Positions 35,801 through 44,527 of a DNA stretch of 64,000 nt are shown here, piece by piece. Made by a program: the position numbers and the translations under genes. The DNA lies in contig JANQNU010000064.1 of the NCBI GenBank assembly GCA_028279405.1, positions 62,001-126,000 of the forward strand. The letters are read 5' to 3'. Position 1 is the first letter of the stretch; each line of letters begins with the position of its first letter. This DNA is from Phycisphaerae bacterium. GTDB taxonomy: Bacteria > Planctomycetota > Phycisphaerae > UBA1845 > Fen-1342. Under the pieces are notes generated by a model. It was not told where the DNA came from and did not search any database. It worked only from the letters and a program-made list of their open reading frames with translations.

Positions 35801-35874
35801 CGCTCCAATCGCTCGGCGGAGGGGCAGGATGGCATTTGTTCCGCTTCTTCAGGTGGTCGCGCGCGACTCGCCAT
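32842..35874 (-). CDS. Ser/Thr protein kinase with zinc anti-sigma motif and TPR repeats
   Basis: 1010 residues. I place the start at the ATG 35874, 5 bases after the sigma-factor stop, because the protein is sensible only from there. The N-terminus carries HLDVCGVC (His-x3-Cys-x2-Cys, the ZAS zinc motif of anti-sigma factors). The kinase domain runs from about 90 to 370: P-loop GRGGMGIVYRA, Lys in VALKVLPAL, HRDIKPSN (about 261), DFGLARS (about 281). A single membrane span (about 426-452) and then more than ten TPR units follow up to about residue 970. The protein probably senses an external or protein signal with the TPR part and controls the neighbouring ECF sigma factor. Confidence 0.9.
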   Translation of the reverse strand: MASRARPPEEAEQMPSCPSAERLERFLSHGLGEADAEALAAHLDVCGVCRQRVECSSDHAVWADDIRWAGRERMDTPVDVSVPLAKLNELLADYDVIEEIGRGGMGIVYRARQLKLNRTVALKVLPALLGAVRPDMISRFRREAELAARLRHTNIIGVYDFGELDGTLYYAMELIEGRSLRDILGEIDATGAIDVVLGAAHASDGGSPDAPQASATTLAPPGGVTRIGSSLQTDRQYYRRVAEWTAAVADALQYAHSEDVIHRDIKPSNLLLASNGRMMISDFGLARSSGATSLTVSRTLLGTCQYMSPEQIDERIDRIDGRVDVYGLGATLYELLTFRPMFIGTDDREVLYQVLNKEPVPPRRIIQQTPRDLETICLKAVAKAADKRYASAKAFRDDLERWMLGLPIQARRPSLQARAIKFVRRRKLPVALGIMMLCLLVATGFFYTGYASWRQTAVSAQSLAKRHRLELLAREAQSAYESGDHATALERIDAVLAEHPDHLGLINARAVVLKELGRHDEAISYLERILETHPNNWRTQVLLAEGYSLVRSDPEQAAYHRQQARRLLPAGESVGGYYARSLLEPDPRRAIELLDAAVQLDPSDPAPVLERCIRYQELRRYDLMHRDADQAVAMRPNWHAGYSYRARALGGLNRIEEMILDLDQAIKLNPRIYDDWANRAIAKNLLQRYAEAATDANQAIALAPERAQPYVLRAVAKFGQGDIEGSEADLDKALALDPSEAQIYIYRPAILYADRPDDAIRDATRAIELAPDDVRGYHNRAAAYAAKQHYDLAIRDRSKVIEMQPIPNNYFFRALLYIEAQRFEEAVDDLAHIIKTEPMNVDARLRRGTSLEAMHAYDRALRDYEFVAALGDLAGQYATLWKYLLLRRTGKTAAAAEVLTAQASAKAEGTWTDHLFDFFAGRLSGEALHAAATTDNERCEAHYYTGVMAVFEGRRDAARAAFAKCVAMNRRNVVEDDLARAQLERLDRLRAREGNAAADATLPSDAAHDR

Positions 35875-35879
35875 GACAA

Positions 35880-36470
35880 CTAGCGCTCCGTGTCTTGCTC
35901 GAGGCAGGCCATGCGCTCTCGGATGCGATTGATGATCTGCGTCCGCGTGACGTAGACATGCCCGACGGTCATTCCCAGTCGTTCCGCCACCTCGGCCGCC
36001 GATATGTCCTCCATCACGTAGAGCCGAAAGGCCTCCACCCGTCGCGGCGCAAAGTCCGCCGCTACCTCGTCCAGACAGAAGAGAATGTCCTGCAAACGCC
36101 ACTGCGCGTCCCACAGGGATTCCACATCGACCTGTTCGCCGGGGAGATCGTCGCGCAGCGCGGCCGTCACTTTCGAACGACGACGGCGATAATCGTTGAT
36201 CTTGTTTTCCGCGATCCGCCGAACCCACTGGCGGAACTGCCCACGGTCGCGGTCATAGTTGAACCCGTCGATATGTCGCGTGATCGACAGCATCACCTGT
36301 TGAACGATGTCGTCCGCATCATGCTTGTCCAGCGCCCTCATCCGCGCAACACGATAGACTGCAGGGGCGTAGTACTCGAAGAACTCACGCCACCCCGGTG
36401 CGCCCGGTCCGTCGCGCAGCGCGGCCAGCAGCGATGCGCGGGTCGCAGGAAAGTCCCTGGGCGTAAGCAT
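35880..36470 (-). CDS. ECF RNA polymerase sigma factor
   Basis: 196 residues from the ATG at 36470. Region 2 (FFEYYAPAVYRVARM, then DADDIVQQVMLSI) and region 4 (ISAAEVAERLGMTVGHVYVTRTQI) are clear; regions 1 and 3 are absent, as in ECF factors. The next gene, 5 bases on, encodes a kinase with an anti-sigma zinc motif, the common planctomycete arrangement of an ECF factor with a dedicated kinase. Confidence 0.88.
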   Translation of the reverse strand: MLTPRDFPATRASLLAALRDGPGAPGWREFFEYYAPAVYRVARMRALDKHDADDIVQQVMLSITRHIDGFNYDRDRGQFRQWVRRIAENKINDYRRRRSKVTAALRDDLPGEQVDVESLWDAQWRLQDILFCLDEVAADFAPRRVEAFRLYVMEDISAAEVAERLGMTVGHVYVTRTQIINRIRERMACLEQDTER

Positions 36471-36905
36471 GGCGGGCCGCCTTCCGACGAGCGGAAACGA
36501 TCGACGAAACGGTTGACGGTCGCCCGATTCTACCACCGCAGACCTCACAAAAAAAAGCGCTCGTGACGATTCGCCAACCCGAAACGGGCCGCCAATTCGT
36601 CGAACGGAATCCTGCCACGTGAACCCTTACGCAGAAATCGGACAGGTCTTAACCGGAAACAGGAATACAGCCCTCGCGATCGTCTTTTTCTCAGCCCCGA
36701 CCTTGCTACTTCACGTCCGAAAACCACCTGGCAGTCAGTTGCACGGCAACCCGGCCTCACCCTGCGCCTCCAACGATCGATGAGGTTGGTGTGCGTGATT
36801 CGTGGGTTTTTGATGTAACCTCGTTAAGGAACGCGTTGTTTCGGCGTAAGGGTCCTGTGGTCCTATTGGATGTTCGTTTTCACTTTGAAGGTGGAGGAGA
36901 AAGTT
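36471..36905. other. Divergent intergenic region, sigma factor / PEP-CTERM gene
   Basis: 435 bases between divergent genes, so both promoters should lie here. The right end has a strong ribosome site (GGTGGAGGAGA) for the gene at 36906. A poly-A run sits at 36548-36555. I see no RNA gene or conserved small frame. Confidence 0.5.
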
Positions 36906-37694
36906 ATGTCGAGAAACATGCATGGTGATCGCCCGGGCTCGCTCGCATTCGTCGTAGCCGTCATCGGCGGCGTACTCGCTGCACCGGTCTCCGCTGACGT
37001 CGTGCCGATCGATGTCGGCGCGTTCGGCCCGGGCGCGACCATCGAGACCTTCGAGGGCATCGTCGGTGTCGAAATCCCGGCGGATCCATTCTTTACGATC
37101 TTCGGAGACTTGCCGGTTCCATTCGACTTCGGGAACGGCGTTGTCCTCACCGGGTCGAACGTCCCCCCGGACGGCAACGCATCGATCGCGGACTTCTCCG
37201 TCGACCCGGGTTCAGGAGTGGGCTGGGGACTCAGTCTTCAGGGTGGTTCGATTGAGGAAGACACCGTGATACCCTCCGGGACTTCGTTCCTTACACATGG
37301 GAACATCGGACCGAGCGGGGAACTTGTCCCGCTCGAGCTCACTTTTGACGCGCCTGTTTCGCGGGTTGGCGCCTTCCTCGAGGCTTCCATTCTCGACGGC
37401 GTTCTGGATGGCTTTTTATCCTTGGAAGCGTTCGACGGTCTCGGTAACTCGCTCGGCCTCGTAACTGGATTCGCCGATGGCGCCGGACGGCTTGTCGACG
37501 ATCCCTCAATCGACCTGGGTCCTCTCGATACCTGGTTGGGCCTGGAAACGGCCGACAGCCAACCGCTGATCAAGCGCGTCGAGATCATCGGAGATTTCAT
37601 GGTGATGGACGACCTGCACTTCGAGGTCGTACCCGAACCTGCGACGCTCACGCTTCTCGCCATCAGCAGCCTACTCTGCCGGCGGCGGCGCTAG
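36906..37694 (+). CDS. PEP-CTERM exported protein
   Basis: 262 residues; ATG with GGAGGAG 6 bases upstream. Signal peptide (about 1-31, ending PVSA), then a beta-rich domain of about 200 residues (ETFEGI..., LELTFDAPVSRVGAFLEA) that resembles other secreted planctomycete domains of unknown role. The C-terminus VVPEPATLTLLAISSLL with RRRR is a standard PEP-CTERM tail. Surface localisation is expected; the function is unknown. Confidence 0.8.
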   Translation: MSRNMHGDRPGSLAFVVAVIGGVLAAPVSADVVPIDVGAFGPGATIETFEGIVGVEIPADPFFTIFGDLPVPFDFGNGVVLTGSNVPPDGNASIADFSVDPGSGVGWGLSLQGGSIEEDTVIPSGTSFLTHGNIGPSGELVPLELTFDAPVSRVGAFLEASILDGVLDGFLSLEAFDGLGNSLGLVTGFADGAGRLVDDPSIDLGPLDTWLGLETADSQPLIKRVEIIGDFMVMDDLHFEVVPEPATLTLLAISSLLCRRRR

Positions 37695-37994
37695 AAGCCG
37701 ATCTCGGTCCCTGGGGTGGGAAGAACTGGGACGGCCCGCTCCCCGACGAAGCGGGCGCCCAGTGTATCCGCCAACCCACGAGGCGGATCGGAGGGAAAGA
37801 AGCGAAGTGATCGGTCAAGTAGTGACCTAGCAAGACGCCGATGCAATGACCATGAGCGATGCGGTCAATCCGCAGGCAATCGGGACTCGGTAGCGGCTCC
37901 ACATCACCCTGACTCCTTTCGGCGGCTTGTTTGGCCGTAGCGGTTTGCGGCGTGACTTTCCAGACCGCGCGACGGCCACTGGCAGGCGCGGCGG
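37695..37994. other. Convergent intergenic region
   Basis: 300 bases between the stops of two convergent genes. A 79-codon minus-strand frame (37663-37902) overlaps the PEP-CTERM gene and looks like a shadow. No terminator with a T-run is evident. Confidence 0.45.
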
Positions 37995-38426
37995 CTAGCT
38001 ACTGGCGAATGCCAGGTAGTGGCTGTACCAGATGGCGAAGTCCGTCATGCCGATGAAGTTGTCACCGTCGAAGTCGGCGCTGGGATTGTAGTTCGGATCG
38101 CCAACGCCGCTGCCGTAGGCGGCGAGGAACGCGTTGTAGTCGTCGAGGCCGATGTCACCGTTCCCATCAAGATCGCCGGGCATCGGCGGGCCGACGAACT
38201 GCGGGCCAGGCCAGAAGCCAACTTGGACCTCGAAGCCGCTGCCCGTCATCACACCCGTGTCCGGCTGGCCGATCGTGCCGGTGACGGTGAACCCGCTGCC
38301 GGCGCTCGTTCCTCCGCCGCCATCGATTGTGTACCAGGAGAAATCGAAGCTCTGTGCCAGCGTCGCGGGGACCCAGGACATCAGCGCCAGGGCAACGATG
38401 ATGCGATAAAGTCGTTTTTGATTCAC
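37995..38426 (-). CDS. Small secreted dockerin-type protein
   Basis: 143 residues: signal peptide (1-25, cleavage after TLA), a short beta domain (SWYTIDGGGGTSAGSGFTVT, then GTIGQPDTGVMTGSGFEV), and a dockerin pair, DLDGNGDIGLDDYNAFLAAY and DFDGDNFIGMTDFAIWYSHY. The first domain type recurs in planctomycete secretomes. It may attach to partner proteins through the dockerin. The gap to the next gene (38427-38677) has nothing I can name. Confidence 0.75.
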   Translation of the reverse strand: MNQKRLYRIIVALALMSWVPATLAQSFDFSWYTIDGGGGTSAGSGFTVTGTIGQPDTGVMTGSGFEVQVGFWPGPQFVGPPMPGDLDGNGDIGLDDYNAFLAAYGSGVGDPNYNPSADFDGDNFIGMTDFAIWYSHYLAFASS

Positions 38427-38677
38427 GTTGAGCGTCCTTTCGCGAAATAGGCAGCCTATTCTCAGGCGCCCGAGTTACGGTCGTCGTCTAGCGCTCCGTC
38501 AGTCGTTCAATCGACGCATCGAGCCTTTCGAGCCAGGCCCGGCGCGTGCCGATTTCAGCGTCGTTCTTCGCAAGTTGCCGGTTTACATCCAACCGCAGGC
38601 TGTTCAACCAACATACAATTGACGGGACCGACCCGTGGACCCGCGGCGGACGTGCCACCGCGGGCCCGGTCGGTTGC

Positions 38678-41600
38678 TCAGTCGGCCAGGTCGAATGCAC
38701 CGCTCATGACGACGGTGTTGAATCCGCCGAGCGGAAACTGCCCGGTCTCACCGGTGGGCCATGGCGTCGGAACGCCGGCGTCGTCCACAGCGATGTCAAC
38801 GGTAGCACTGGCATCGATCACCGGCCCCACTTGGATGTCCTGCGGTTCACAGAATTCGCAGTCTTCGACATAAGCGTAAACGTCGAAGTCTCCGCCCGTG
38901 AACCGCTTGGTCAGCGTGCCGTAGAAGTCGCTGGTATTGGAGAACGTCTGGTCGATGTTGACTCGTACGTCGAACTCGACGAATCCGTCTCCGTTCACGT
39001 CGGCCCCTAGAGGCAGCGTGATGCTGTTGTTGGCGTCCGACGTGAGCGCAATCCGTGTGCCGTCTTCGAGCACGAGGACCGTGTCGAAGCCGTGGATGTC
39101 GAGCGTCAGATCCTGGGCGACGTTGACCGTGCCGGTGATCAGAATGCCCCATATCACGTAGTCCATCGAAAAGATCACGCCCGCGAAGTTCGACGGACCG
39201 GCTGAGCCTTCATTGCTCGGCAAGCCCGTCAACGACAGGAACTGCAGGATGTAGGCGTCCCAGTCGATGTCGTTGGCCGCGAGCAGCTCCTTCTCAAGGC
39301 CACTAACGAACAGCTGCGTGTTCGTCGCGTTGCGCCCCGCGAACCACGGCTCGCTGGTCGATGACGCTACGAGACCCTCTTCGGTGTTGGTGGCGGTCCA
39401 CGGACCAAAGTTGCGGAGGCTGGTCTCGGCGGCAAAGCCGTCCATTTCGACCACGACGTCCACATCGGCCGCCGGCGTGTTACCGTTCATCCAGGGCAAC
39501 TCGGCAGGTTGTTCGAAGAACAGACCGAGGTCGAACGGCTGACCCAGCGACACCTCGTCCGGAATCTGGAGTGATGACTTCATCGGTACGCCGGCACTGA
39601 CGCTGCCCGCATCCATGGCGATCGTCGATTCGATGTCGATCGTGCCGTCCAACGTCGCGGAGAATCCTTGGCCGAGCAGCGACACGTTGCGCGAAGGTCG
39701 GTGCGTCATGTCGATGAACTTCTCGAAGCTCATCGGCTGTAGACCGATGGCATCGTCCGTGCCCCACATACTGGTATCCGTCGTCTCGAACGTGCCAGCT
39801 ATCGGATAGGTCCAGCTCGTCACGTCCGTGAGCGTGATCGTCAGATGCACGCCGACAGAACGCAGTTGTTCGGAATCCACCGCGTAGACCAGGAAGTCGA
39901 CCGTGCCGAGCGATTCGTGGTCGAGGCCGGCGCTGTCGGCGACGATCAGCACACCGTCGTTGTCGATTGCAAAGGAACCTGCCGGCGCCGGTGACACCAG
40001 GCTCGGGTCATCGAAGTCGAGTTCGAACCCGACCATGTCGCCCGCGTCGGCATCGGTGGCGCTGAAGGACCCGATGAGCGTTCCCGCCGGGGCGTGCTCC
40101 TCAATCGTGGTCGTCAGGTCGTTGGCTACCAGCGTCGGCGCCTCATTGACCGGCAGCAGATCGATCCGAATGGTCTTGGACCCCTGATCGGACTCGCTGT
40201 CGGTCGCGACGATCTCGAGCGTGTAGGACGGCTCGGTTTCATAGTCGAGTGCCTCGGCCACAAAGATCTCATCCGTGGCGTTATCGATCGCGAAGAGGCC
40301 CGCACCGCTGCCGCCGACGATCTCAACGCTGTTGATCGTATCGCCGTCAGGATCGGTCACGACAAGCTCCAGAATTCGGGTTCCAACAGCGGTGTCTTCA
40401 GCGATCGTCACGTTGCTCGCGGTGATGACCGGCGACATCCGTAGTTGGGCGTTCTGCGACACCCAGAGCTGTGCGTGCCCGTCCTGGAAGCGACGGACGG
40501 ACGGGAAAATGTTCCCCGCATCGACCCATTCCTCGCCCAGTGAGATCAACGTGTCCTCAGCGTTGGCTTCGACCCACAGCACGTTGGTCGTCGGGCTCAT
40601 GTTGAGCACGTCGATGCGCTGCACGTTGAGCAGGTCGGCGCCGCCGGCTTGCATGTCGATCTTCTCGATCTCGCCGATTCGGCCCCGGACGGCACGTGTG
40701 TCGAGGGCGCCGATGCCGCCGATCTTGAGTGTGTCGAACCCGGTGCCGCCCCGTACCCGCCGGAAATCGTTATCTCCGACGATGATCGTGTCGTCGCCGG
40801 CGCCACCGTAGAAGGTGTCTTCGCCGCCATAGCCGATTAGCGTGTCGAAGCCGCGTCCGCCGACCATTGCGTCGTTGTCAGGGCTGCCACTCAGCGAGTT
40901 GTTGTTCTCGTCGCCAAAGTGGGTGATGGCACTCGTAAAGTCGGCACCGTAGATCAGATAGGAGGTACCGGTGTTGTTGGCACCCACATCGTCGCGCGGA
41001 GCGCCGATCGCCAGGTCGTGCAGACCGTCACCGTTCACGTCGCCCTCGGTACTGATGGCGACACCCGGGTCCGACCTGATCGTGGGGTCATAAATCACCA
41101 GTCCGTCGACGCCGAGATTCATGTTGTCGAGGTCGATCGACCGACTCTCGGCACCGCCGAAGATCACGTACGTCCGCAGCCCGCCCGGGCCGGCAGCGCT
41201 GAAGACCAGATCGTCAAAGCCATCACCGTTGAGGTCGTGACTCAGGTCGATCTTGGCGTCTAGTCCCTGGGCGCCGAACGTCTGGGAATGGATCCGGACA
41301 CCACCGAGCGGCGTATCGAAGGGAGCGTCCACGGGACCGAAGATGTCGTCGCCGTTGTTCAGTGCGTCCGGATCAGGAGCACTGAAGAACACCAGCACCT
41401 CGTCGAACCCCAGATCGAATCCTTCGCATGCCACGACGTAGTCGGCGCGCCCGTCGCCGTTGAAGTCACCGCCGCCACCCACCGGGTGGAAGAGGGACCA
41501 ACGTCCGTCGCAGGTAGTGCCGTCACACGTGAGATTGCTGGGGATAATCCGCGTGTGACTGTCCGGGTTCGGCTGGTTGAATGCCAACGCCGCCGTTCCA

Positions 41601-44251
41601 CCACTCTGCCCGAAGACGGCGTACATGGTTGCGGCGAATACCCGATTGAGGATGGCAGCTTCGGACTTTCCGTCACCATTCAGGTCACCAATCAGGCCGC
41701 CTGACCAGCCGGCTTCACCACTGTCCTGCGAATCCAGGACCAGGCCGCGATTGTTGAGATTGCGCAAATCGACCGGCCCCGGGTCCTGCTTGCCGAACAC
41801 GACATAGCCGCGGCCCTTGTTTTCGTCACCATGGTTTGGTGCCGTGATGAATACGTCCGCCAGCCCATCGCCGTTGAAGTCCTCGTGGCCCGCGACGGCG
41901 TAGCCGGAAAGATCGCCGTCCCGGGCACCGAAGGGGTTGTTGGGGCACGTCGGGCAGATCCCGCGATCGCCGACGATGATCATGCCTTCGCTGTTGAGCA
42001 TGATCGCCCGGAGGCTGTACGGCGAGGTCGTGCCGTCTTGCGCACCGCCGTAGAGGACGTAGGTACGGCCGCCCCAGATCTCTCCGTTTGCCGGCGCGTA
42101 GGGAGCTGACATGAGCATGTCTTCGATGCCGTCCCCGTTCACGTCGCCGCCGGACATGACGTTGAAGCCGAAGGCCTCACCTTGCGGGCCACCTTGGTAA
42201 CTGGCATCGAAGCCAGGATCTGCGTCGAGGCTGGCGATCTCGCGATGCGGGTAGGGGTGGCCATAGTTGCCGAACCAACCATCGATCGCGTACCCGCCGA
42301 TTCCGGCCGCGACGTCAGACAGATCCAGATTGTCGAGATCGGTCGATCCCCAGATGACGTACGCGCGCCCGCGTTGTTCGTTGTCGCCGGTTCCGGCAGA
42401 CGGAGCGCCGACCAGGATTTCGCCCAGGCCGTCGTCGTTCAAGTCGCCGATCAGCCCAACACCCCAGCCCGACAGATCCTGCTGGACTTCACCAAAGAGC
42501 GCGATTCCCTTCCGGCTCGCACCGAGTTTGATGTTGGACAGAATGATCTCGCCGGGGCCCTCAACGCGGATGTCCGCGCCCGTGAAGGCCGCCTGGAAGT
42601 CGGCATAGTCGTGCATCGTGATCGAACCGTCGGCGTCGTAGTCAAAACAGTTGCAGCCGATTCCGAGCGTTGACCCCGGTCCTTGAAGGCAGATGGGCAG
42701 CAGCCCGTAGTCGTCGAGATCGATGTCCAGATCGCCGTCGGCATCGAACGTCGGCGTATCGCACGACTGACAGGCATCCGGCAGACCGTCGCCGTTCATG
42801 TCCGGTCCGTCATCATCGAATCCCGGGCAGATGTCGCAGGCATCGCCGTAACCGTCACCGTCGCTGTCGGTCTGAGTGGCGTTGGGCGTATCCGGGCAGT
42901 TGTCGCAACCGTCGGGGACGCTATCGCCGTCGCTGTCGAGGTCACATTCGTCGGGAACCCCGTTGCCGTCGCAATCGATGCCGGGCATCAGGTTGGTGCT
43001 GGGGATCACGACATCCTCGCCACCCGGCGGCGTCCAGCGTAGTTGCGCCACCGCACCGCCGCGGTTTTCGTAGTATTCGAACTTGATCGGGTAAAGGCGA
43101 CCGGCTTCGAGTTCGATGGTGCCCGTGATGTCGCGGGCTCCGCCGTCTTGCCATGAGTCGATGATGTGCGTCCCATTCACCCAAAGGCGCCCGCCGTCGT
43201 CGACGCGCGTCGTAAACGTGTACGTGCCGGCGGCCTCCGAGAGGACGGCTCCGGTCCAGCGCACGGTGATGCGATTCGGTCGAAAGTCGGGGAACATCGG
43301 GCCGTCGCCCCAGTTGAAATCGACGGTTGGATCGATGCGATACCGTGGTTCATTCTGGAAGTCCAACGAGAGGTAGTATGCGCCGAGCAAGCCGACGCCG
43401 AACAACTCGTCGCAGTCGGAGACGCCGTTGTTCTGGCAGTCCTGGCGATTGTCGAACCCGTCGCACGAATCGCAGGCGTCGGGCACGGTGTCGCCGTCCG
43501 CGTCCTGCGTGTCATCGAACCCCGGGCACGCATCGACGGCGTCGCACACACCGTCGTCATCCGAGTCATCCGGGTTGTCGAGCGGGCATGGATCCAGATC
43601 GTCGCAGACGCCGTCGCCGTCCGTATCGCCAGTAGCGTTGTCTCCCCGACACAGGTCGCACGGGTCACCGATTCCGTCGCCGTCGATATCGGCCTGATTC
43701 GGATTGGCTATGTCGACACAGTTGTCTGCCGGGTCATAGACGCCGTCGCCGTCCGTGTCCGAAGCAGGGTTGATCCCCACCAGCGTGACGGTGCCAGCCC
43801 AAGTTGCACGGTGGTTGCCGCTGAGTCCATTTCGCAGGTACAGGCGGTACTCGCCGAGACCGCTCAGTCCGAAGGAACGAAGGTCCACCGGCCCGTGGGT
43901 GTAGTTGCCCGGATCCTCATCCCAGCTGCCCGGAAAATCCCCGGCGGACGGAAACCCAAGTGACTCTGAAGCGTGGGCGCCGCCAAACTCGACGGTTGCT
44001 CCGTTGGGTGCCTCGATGCCGATCAGCAGGTCGCCGGCCCAGTTCTGGGCACGTCGGCTGAAGTTGACGTTGATCGAAAAGGACGAGATCGACCCCTGAC
44101 CGCCGAAAGGAATGATGACCGGCGGACCTGTCTGGAGAGCTTCGTTAAACGAAACGGGAACGTCGGCCATCGCTACCGCGCCAAACGCCGACACAACCGC
44201 CACCAGCAACGTCGGGAAACACGCGAATTGCGCGCATGATCGACGCTTCAC
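38678..44251 (-). CDS. Giant multidomain surface protein (TSP3, PA14, FG-GAP, cadherin)
   Basis: 1857 residues from a GTG at 44251 with AAGGAGG 5 bases upstream, directly before a signal peptide (CFPTLLVAVVSAFGAVAMA). Domains in order: proprotein-convertase-like beta domain (about 40-160), thrombospondin-3 calcium repeats (about 160-285), PA14 (about 285-420, YTFTTRVDDGGRLWVNGTHI), more TSP3 and a dockerin-like pair (about 425-555), FG-GAP/integrin-alpha repeats (about 560-1115), an RTX-like calcium stretch (about 1115-1185, GGRGFDTLIGYGGEDTFYGG), two cadherin-like domains (about 1270-1480) and a beta-rich end of unknown type. No PEP-CTERM tail. It likely acts in adhesion or polysaccharide binding outside the cell. 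Confidence 0.85.
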   Translation of the reverse strand: MKRRSCAQFACFPTLLVAVVSAFGAVAMADVPVSFNEALQTGPPVIIPFGGQGSISSFSINVNFSRRAQNWAGDLLIGIEAPNGATVEFGGAHASESLGFPSAGDFPGSWDEDPGNYTHGPVDLRSFGLSGLGEYRLYLRNGLSGNHRATWAGTVTLVGINPASDTDGDGVYDPADNCVDIANPNQADIDGDGIGDPCDLCRGDNATGDTDGDGVCDDLDPCPLDNPDDSDDDGVCDAVDACPGFDDTQDADGDTVPDACDSCDGFDNRQDCQNNGVSDCDELFGVGLLGAYYLSLDFQNEPRYRIDPTVDFNWGDGPMFPDFRPNRITVRWTGAVLSEAAGTYTFTTRVDDGGRLWVNGTHIIDSWQDGGARDITGTIELEAGRLYPIKFEYYENRGGAVAQLRWTPPGGEDVVIPSTNLMPGIDCDGNGVPDECDLDSDGDSVPDGCDNCPDTPNATQTDSDGDGYGDACDICPGFDDDGPDMNGDGLPDACQSCDTPTFDADGDLDIDLDDYGLLPICLQGPGSTLGIGCNCFDYDADGSITMHDYADFQAAFTGADIRVEGPGEIILSNIKLGASRKGIALFGEVQQDLSGWGVGLIGDLNDDGLGEILVGAPSAGTGDNEQRGRAYVIWGSTDLDNLDLSDVAAGIGGYAIDGWFGNYGHPYPHREIASLDADPGFDASYQGGPQGEAFGFNVMSGGDVNGDGIEDMLMSAPYAPANGEIWGGRTYVLYGGAQDGTTSPYSLRAIMLNSEGMIIVGDRGICPTCPNNPFGARDGDLSGYAVAGHEDFNGDGLADVFITAPNHGDENKGRGYVVFGKQDPGPVDLRNLNNRGLVLDSQDSGEAGWSGGLIGDLNGDGKSEAAILNRVFAATMYAVFGQSGGTAALAFNQPNPDSHTRIIPSNLTCDGTTCDGRWSLFHPVGGGGDFNGDGRADYVVACEGFDLGFDEVLVFFSAPDPDALNNGDDIFGPVDAPFDTPLGGVRIHSQTFGAQGLDAKIDLSHDLNGDGFDDLVFSAAGPGGLRTYVIFGGAESRSIDLDNMNLGVDGLVIYDPTIRSDPGVAISTEGDVNGDGLHDLAIGAPRDDVGANNTGTSYLIYGADFTSAITHFGDENNNSLSGSPDNDAMVGGRGFDTLIGYGGEDTFYGGAGDDTIIVGDNDFRRVRGGTGFDTLKIGGIGALDTRAVRGRIGEIEKIDMQAGGADLLNVQRIDVLNMSPTTNVLWVEANAEDTLISLGEEWVDAGNIFPSVRRFQDGHAQLWVSQNAQLRMSPVITASNVTIAEDTAVGTRILELVVTDPDGDTINSVEIVGGSGAGLFAIDNATDEIFVAEALDYETEPSYTLEIVATDSESDQGSKTIRIDLLPVNEAPTLVANDLTTTIEEHAPAGTLIGSFSATDADAGDMVGFELDFDDPSLVSPAPAGSFAIDNDGVLIVADSAGLDHESLGTVDFLVYAVDSEQLRSVGVHLTITLTDVTSWTYPIAGTFETTDTSMWGTDDAIGLQPMSFEKFIDMTHRPSRNVSLLGQGFSATLDGTIDIESTIAMDAGSVSAGVPMKSSLQIPDEVSLGQPFDLGLFFEQPAELPWMNGNTPAADVDVVVEMDGFAAETSLRNFGPWTATNTEEGLVASSTSEPWFAGRNATNTQLFVSGLEKELLAANDIDWDAYILQFLSLTGLPSNEGSAGPSNFAGVIFSMDYVIWGILITGTVNVAQDLTLDIHGFDTVLVLEDGTRIALTSDANNSITLPLGADVNGDGFVEFDVRVNIDQTFSNTSDFYGTLTKRFTGGDFDVYAYVEDCEFCEPQDIQVGPVIDASATVDIAVDDAGVPTPWPTGETGQFPLGGFNTVVMSGAFDLAD

Positions 44252-44527
44252 CTCGGCCTCCTTCCGTCGCTCGGGTTGCACTCCCTTGCCCGGCGCTTGC
44301 ACCGCGCCGCCAGCGGTTTCACGTATCACATCACAGTGTTTCATTGCCGGTCTCCATCTGATGGGCCCAATCCGGTTGTTGGCCGGGACCCATTTGGTTC
44401 ATGTCGTTCGGACGTGCGCCGATGGCGCAAGTCAGGATTAGGGTGTTTCAAGGGTTGCCGGCTGTCCTCGGCGCACTGTGGCCGGGCCGAGGGACGCCGG
44501 GTTATCGCGCAACGGCAAGGCGGTTGA

